From positions 1 to 24,043 of IMG/VR virus record IMGVR_UViG_3300034105_002183: 24,043 nt of DNA. One strand, written 5' to 3'. This stretch comes from a virus. Positions 21,330 through 24,043 of this stretch are shown here, piece by piece. The translations under genes were made by a program, and so were the position numbers. Each line of letters begins with the position of its first letter. The stretch's first letter is position 1. The notes under the pieces were generated by a model, which saw only the letters and a list, made by a program, of their open reading frames with translations, was not told the origin of the DNA and made no database searches.

Positions 21330-21622
21330 TTATATAATAAATTTAATATTTTACTTTTGAACTCTCTGTAAAAAGCTGATTCGATACTCCACATCATAAG
21401 TTCGTCTTTTCTTTTCCTATATCTTTCTTCAAATATCCATTTTTCAGTCTCAATATCATCTATTAGATAAGCCACTTCCATATCTACTTCTTCTTCTTCT
21501 CTTCTATATTGATTATACCAACTACTAGGAACTTGAATAAAACACTTAACATTTACAATTTTATATTTACCTGTGTGAGAGATAAAATTCTTCATCTCAT
21601 TATAGTCAAATGATATATTCAT
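21326..21622 (-). CDS. Small charged soluble protein, unknown (98 aa)
   Basis: The 98-aa product starts MNISFDYNEMKNFISHTGKY and is rich in Glu, Arg, Lys, Tyr and Trp, with a beta-like first half (YKIVNVKCFIQVPSSWYNQY), an EEEE stretch near residue 44, and two charged helices after it. There is no signal peptide or membrane segment, so it is the only clearly cytoplasmic product in this run of exported proteins. It starts 5 bp after the adhesin gene ends and is coupled to the 297-aa gene by a GTGA overlap. No family is recognised. A chaperone or regulator for the exported neighbours is a guess from position. Confidence 0.72.
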   Translation of the reverse strand: MNISFDYNEMKNFISHTGKYKIVNVKCFIQVPSSWYNQYRREEEEVDMEVAYLIDDIETEKWIFEERYRKRKDELMMWSIESAFYREFKSKILNLLYK

Positions 21623-21627
21623 AATTT

Positions 21628-24043
21628 TTAGTTTATTTTTATTTTTAATGTTTTTCCATCTTTATTAACTGCGTCCGTTGAACCTATTGAAATTAAACCC
21701 AATATGTTATCTAATTTTGTGTTTGACGAAAATGAAATCTTATATGCTGTCATTTTATCCAAACTTGTACTACCATCACTTACTAAAGAACCTAAATTGA
21801 TGTAATCACCCTTATCACTTGCGTAGTTAGTAGGTGAACCATTTGTAGTAAATTGTATTCCTTTGAACTTTAACACCGAATTATCATAGTTTAATTGGAA
21901 TTGAGTACCTACTACATTTTGTTGTAATGGGTCTAATGTAATATATGCGTAAATACTATCTCCAATTACTTCAGTCAAAATAGAGGCATTTATTTCATTT
22001 AATATTGGTGTACTCATTGATGTTCTAACCGACATCGTAGTTATATTATTTGAGGGAGGTGTTGATGAATGTGATAAGTTCACATCACCTTTCCAACTAA
22101 CAGCCAAATCATAGTTATAATTTATTACATTATCTAATAAACTAAAATTATAAGTCTTTCCTGTAAAATTTTGAAATGATTTCCAAGTACTTTTACCAAT
22201 TAAATTATAAATCGAATCTGGTATTAATCTAATTGTGTTATCTAATGTGTAAGTACTAACTAAATCTTGAACACCCGTTAGGTTTTGTAATAACTTAAAA
22301 CAATCTGCCTCATTGAAAACACCGTTGTCATCAACATCTGCATTTTTATATTGAATACCGTATGTAAATTCATTACCACTTTGGTTTCCAAATATACCTG
22401 TATTAGCAACTTCCTTGAATGCTAGATAAACATCAGATACGGTTACAATACTATTATATAATGTTTTCAATTGATTAGCATCGTATTCTTGTAACTCCAT
22501 TTTATGTTGTTTAAATGCACCAACTTGTGCAAATCCAAACTCCACTTTTACCCCATAGAACCCATTTGCACTTCTTAAATTTGATGAATATGATGAACCT
22601 GTATAATTAAATTGAGTTGATGTATAAATATAATATTCGGCCCAACCATTTGCATCATATGAATTATATGTTACAGGACCATCCCATAAATCTAATAATT
22701 TTAATTTAGTTACATTATTTGGTTCTACATTCGTTCCTACAAATTCTCTTGCATCCACACCGACTCTATATCTACCATTAGTTGCATCATAATCATAAAT
22801 TACGCACCACTCAGTTTGACCAGGAGATGCAGTTGCTTTGTATGATGCTGGTGGTGACACAAACTGATAACTTAGTCCCCATCCACCATAACCTGATGTT
22901 GATACTCCATTACGAGTTGAACCAATATATTCATTTAACCCTTGTACTACTTTAATGTAAACTTCTTTTGTTTGTCCATTTGATATAAAACCAGAGTGAA
23001 CTGCTGCCGCCGGAATATACGAATCACTTGTGTAGATATCAGTTCCCCATATTGATCCACCGGTTGCACCTGTTATTGTTATTCTATATATCTTACCAAT
23101 ATCTCCTTCGTTGAATTGTTGCATATCACTTACACCTGATAATGGTATACCCGATGTATATACTTTTGCGGTATCTATTTGATTCGAAAGATATACTTTA
23201 CCCAAACCACTTAATGATTTATAACCATCTGACGAAGTCCAACTTGAATTCGAATCATTTCTTTTGAATATTTGTGATAAGAACTTTGTTTTATCTATTG
23301 TACTATTAAACTTAAATCCAAATAAAGCTTTTATTGTTTCTCCGTTTGAGTGAGTTACTGAATTGGTATAAAATTCTGTAAATGTAGCGTTATCGGGGTT
23401 AGTCCAAGTTCCATATTCAATTACATACGGATTTGAAAAATGGTTTGGTAAATCATTCCATTGAGAACCACCACCCCATTTAGTTACTGCGTAATCTTCA
23501 TCACCACTATTGTTTGGTTCACCGGGTGCCCAGTTATTATATTGACCAACCATGTTACCATTTAATTGACCATTATTGATTTTAATTAGAGTTCCCTTTT
23601 CAGGTCCCGCATCAATTGTCCATCTAGCTTCACTTGCTTCATCGGTTAATGCAAACCAAATATTACCTTGTGGTACATTATTGAAAATAAATGCATCTTC
23701 ATCGGCAGAAGTAATTGTTACCAAATATCCCGTTTGTCCTTTGAATGTGGTTAATAGAGATGCCGCTCTTGCGTTCGTATAAGTTGCTCCGGTTGTTATT
23801 GGTCTGTAAAAGTGTCCGTTTACACCATTGTAATAATAACCAGTTGGGTTTACAGTTGCAGCTACCGAAATATTAATATCACCAATTATTGTTCCTGTGT
23901 TTATTTTTAGAGACGATAACGCAGTATTAATACTTGCCATTGTTCCAGTTACCACTAAACGAGTTTTATTACCACTTAAAGTAAATCCACTTGCTGCCGT
24001 TAAACCCGTTGTTGTGTTTAATACGAATGTTGTACCTGATGGT
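21628..24043 (-). CDS. Large modular adhesin with C-type lectin, dockerin-like and cohesin-like parts (partial)
   Basis: The frame is open to the right edge, so the N-terminus is missing; a GTG at 23955 is internal and not the likely start. The visible 804 or so residues begin with a beta module (GFTLSGNKTRLVVTGTMASI). Counting from that GTG, a C-type lectin domain spans about 38-184, with GYYYNGVNGHFY, the calcium/sugar motif WAPGEPNNSGDEDY (142-155), W-N-D (166-168) and PYVIEYG. The centre is a large beta-rich region of unknown type. Residues 540-551 (DVDDNGVFNEAD) form a dockerin/EF-hand-like loop, and about 666-775 resembles a cohesin (GTQFQLNYDNSVLKFKG). It may be a tail fibre or a secreted surface adhesin binding host glycans. 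It heads the envelope run. Confidence 0.82.
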   Translation of the reverse strand, partial: PSGTTFVLNTTTGLTAASGFTLSGNKTRLVVTGTMASINTALSSLKINTGTIIGDINISVAATVNPTGYYYNGVNGHFYRPITTGATYTNARAASLLTTFKGQTGYLVTITSADEDAFIFNNVPQGNIWFALTDEASEARWTIDAGPEKGTLIKINNGQLNGNMVGQYNNWAPGEPNNSGDEDYAVTKWGGGSQWNDLPNHFSNPYVIEYGTWTNPDNATFTEFYTNSVTHSNGETIKALFGFKFNSTIDKTKFLSQIFKRNDSNSSWTSSDGYKSLSGLGKVYLSNQIDTAKVYTSGIPLSGVSDMQQFNEGDIGKIYRITITGATGGSIWGTDIYTSDSYIPAAAVHSGFISNGQTKEVYIKVVQGLNEYIGSTRNGVSTSGYGGWGLSYQFVSPPASYKATASPGQTEWCVIYDYDATNGRYRVGVDAREFVGTNVEPNNVTKLKLLDLWDGPVTYNSYDANGWAEYYIYTSTQFNYTGSSYSSNLRSANGFYGVKVEFGFAQVGAFKQHKMELQEYDANQLKTLYNSIVTVSDVYLAFKEVANTGIFGNQSGNEFTYGIQYKNADVDDNGVFNEADCFKLLQNLTGVQDLVSTYTLDNTIRLIPDSIYNLIGKSTWKSFQNFTGKTYNFSLLDNVINYNYDLAVSWKGDVNLSHSSTPPSNNITTMSVRTSMSTPILNEINASILTEVIGDSIYAYITLDPLQQNVVGTQFQLNYDNSVLKFKGIQFTTNGSPTNYASDKGDYINLGSLVSDGSTSLDKMTAYKISFSSNTKLDNILGLISIGSTDAVNKDGKTLKIKIN

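Noticed and set aside
23400-23850. C-type lectin domain as a variable target of a diversity-generating retroelement
   Set aside because: The lectin domain is not at the C-terminus, and no reverse transcriptase or template repeat is visible in the window.
21628-23955. GTG at 23955 as the start of the adhesin
   Set aside because: The frame stays open to the window edge with the same kind of beta-module sequence, so the gene is cut by the window.
14710-24043. Right half as bacterial chromosome joined to a phage
   Set aside because: No clear break in composition, gene packing or overlap style was noticed, and holin-like and small membrane genes suit a phage; this cannot be fully excluded without read mapping.

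Overview
The window looks like part of a T4-like (myovirus-type) phage genome infecting a member of the Bacteroidota. The phage assignment rests on a T4 gp17-type terminase large subunit and a gp20-type portal protein lying side by side in a run of closely packed, partly overlapping genes. The host assignment rests on two near-perfect Bacteroidota vegetative promoters (TTTG or TTG, about 20 bp, then TAnnTTTG), no Shine-Dalgarno sequences that I noticed, low GC, a ClpC-type unfoldase with a Bacteroidota-like start, and many secreted proteins with typical Sec or lipoprotein signals. No rRNA, tRNA, integrase, insertion sequence or CRISPR array was seen.

Region 1 (1-8904, minus strand) is a structural/packaging block. 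In transcription order it holds a 57-aa protein, a KTSC-domain protein, a Pol-beta-type nucleotidyltransferase, four acidic or low-complexity proteins of unknown function (338, 133, 229 and 443 aa; likely head or scaffold related), terminase, portal, and a partial helical protein at the left edge. Several junctions overlap by 4 nt.

Region 2 (8957-11498) is a divergent chaperone pair: an Hsp20 small heat-shock protein (minus) and a ClpC-like AAA+ unfoldase (plus). The unfoldase lacks the N-terminal adaptor domain but keeps the VGF ClpP-docking tripeptide. The gene between them carries two near-identical 24-bp repeats, each with a GACA-N3-TGTC dyad, next to a textbook Bacteroidota promoter.

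Region 3 (11499-14644, plus strand) holds a candidate small RNA, a tiny lipoprotein and then a tight operon: P-loop 5'-kinase, 81-aa orphan, T4 Rnl1-like RNA ligase and a cyclic-phosphate-processing receiver (cREC) protein. It reads as an RNA-repair cassette in which the two activities of T4 Pnkp are split and the 3'-phosphatase part is apparently replaced by cREC. A 116-aa orphan follows with its own promoter.

Region 4 (14710-24043, minus strand) is an unusual envelope module. In transcription order it holds a large C-type-lectin adhesin (cut by the right edge), a small soluble protein, an outer-membrane-like protein, two paralogous lipoproteins, a run of small inner-membrane proteins (one holin-like), a 63-aa repeat protein, a CsgG-like protein, and two more exported outer-membrane-like proteins. 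One of these has an Ala/Ser, Pro and Lys/Glu low-complexity linker and shares its C-terminal barrel signature with the first. The many exported products suggest remodelling of the host envelope, a secretion or egress channel, and lysis functions.
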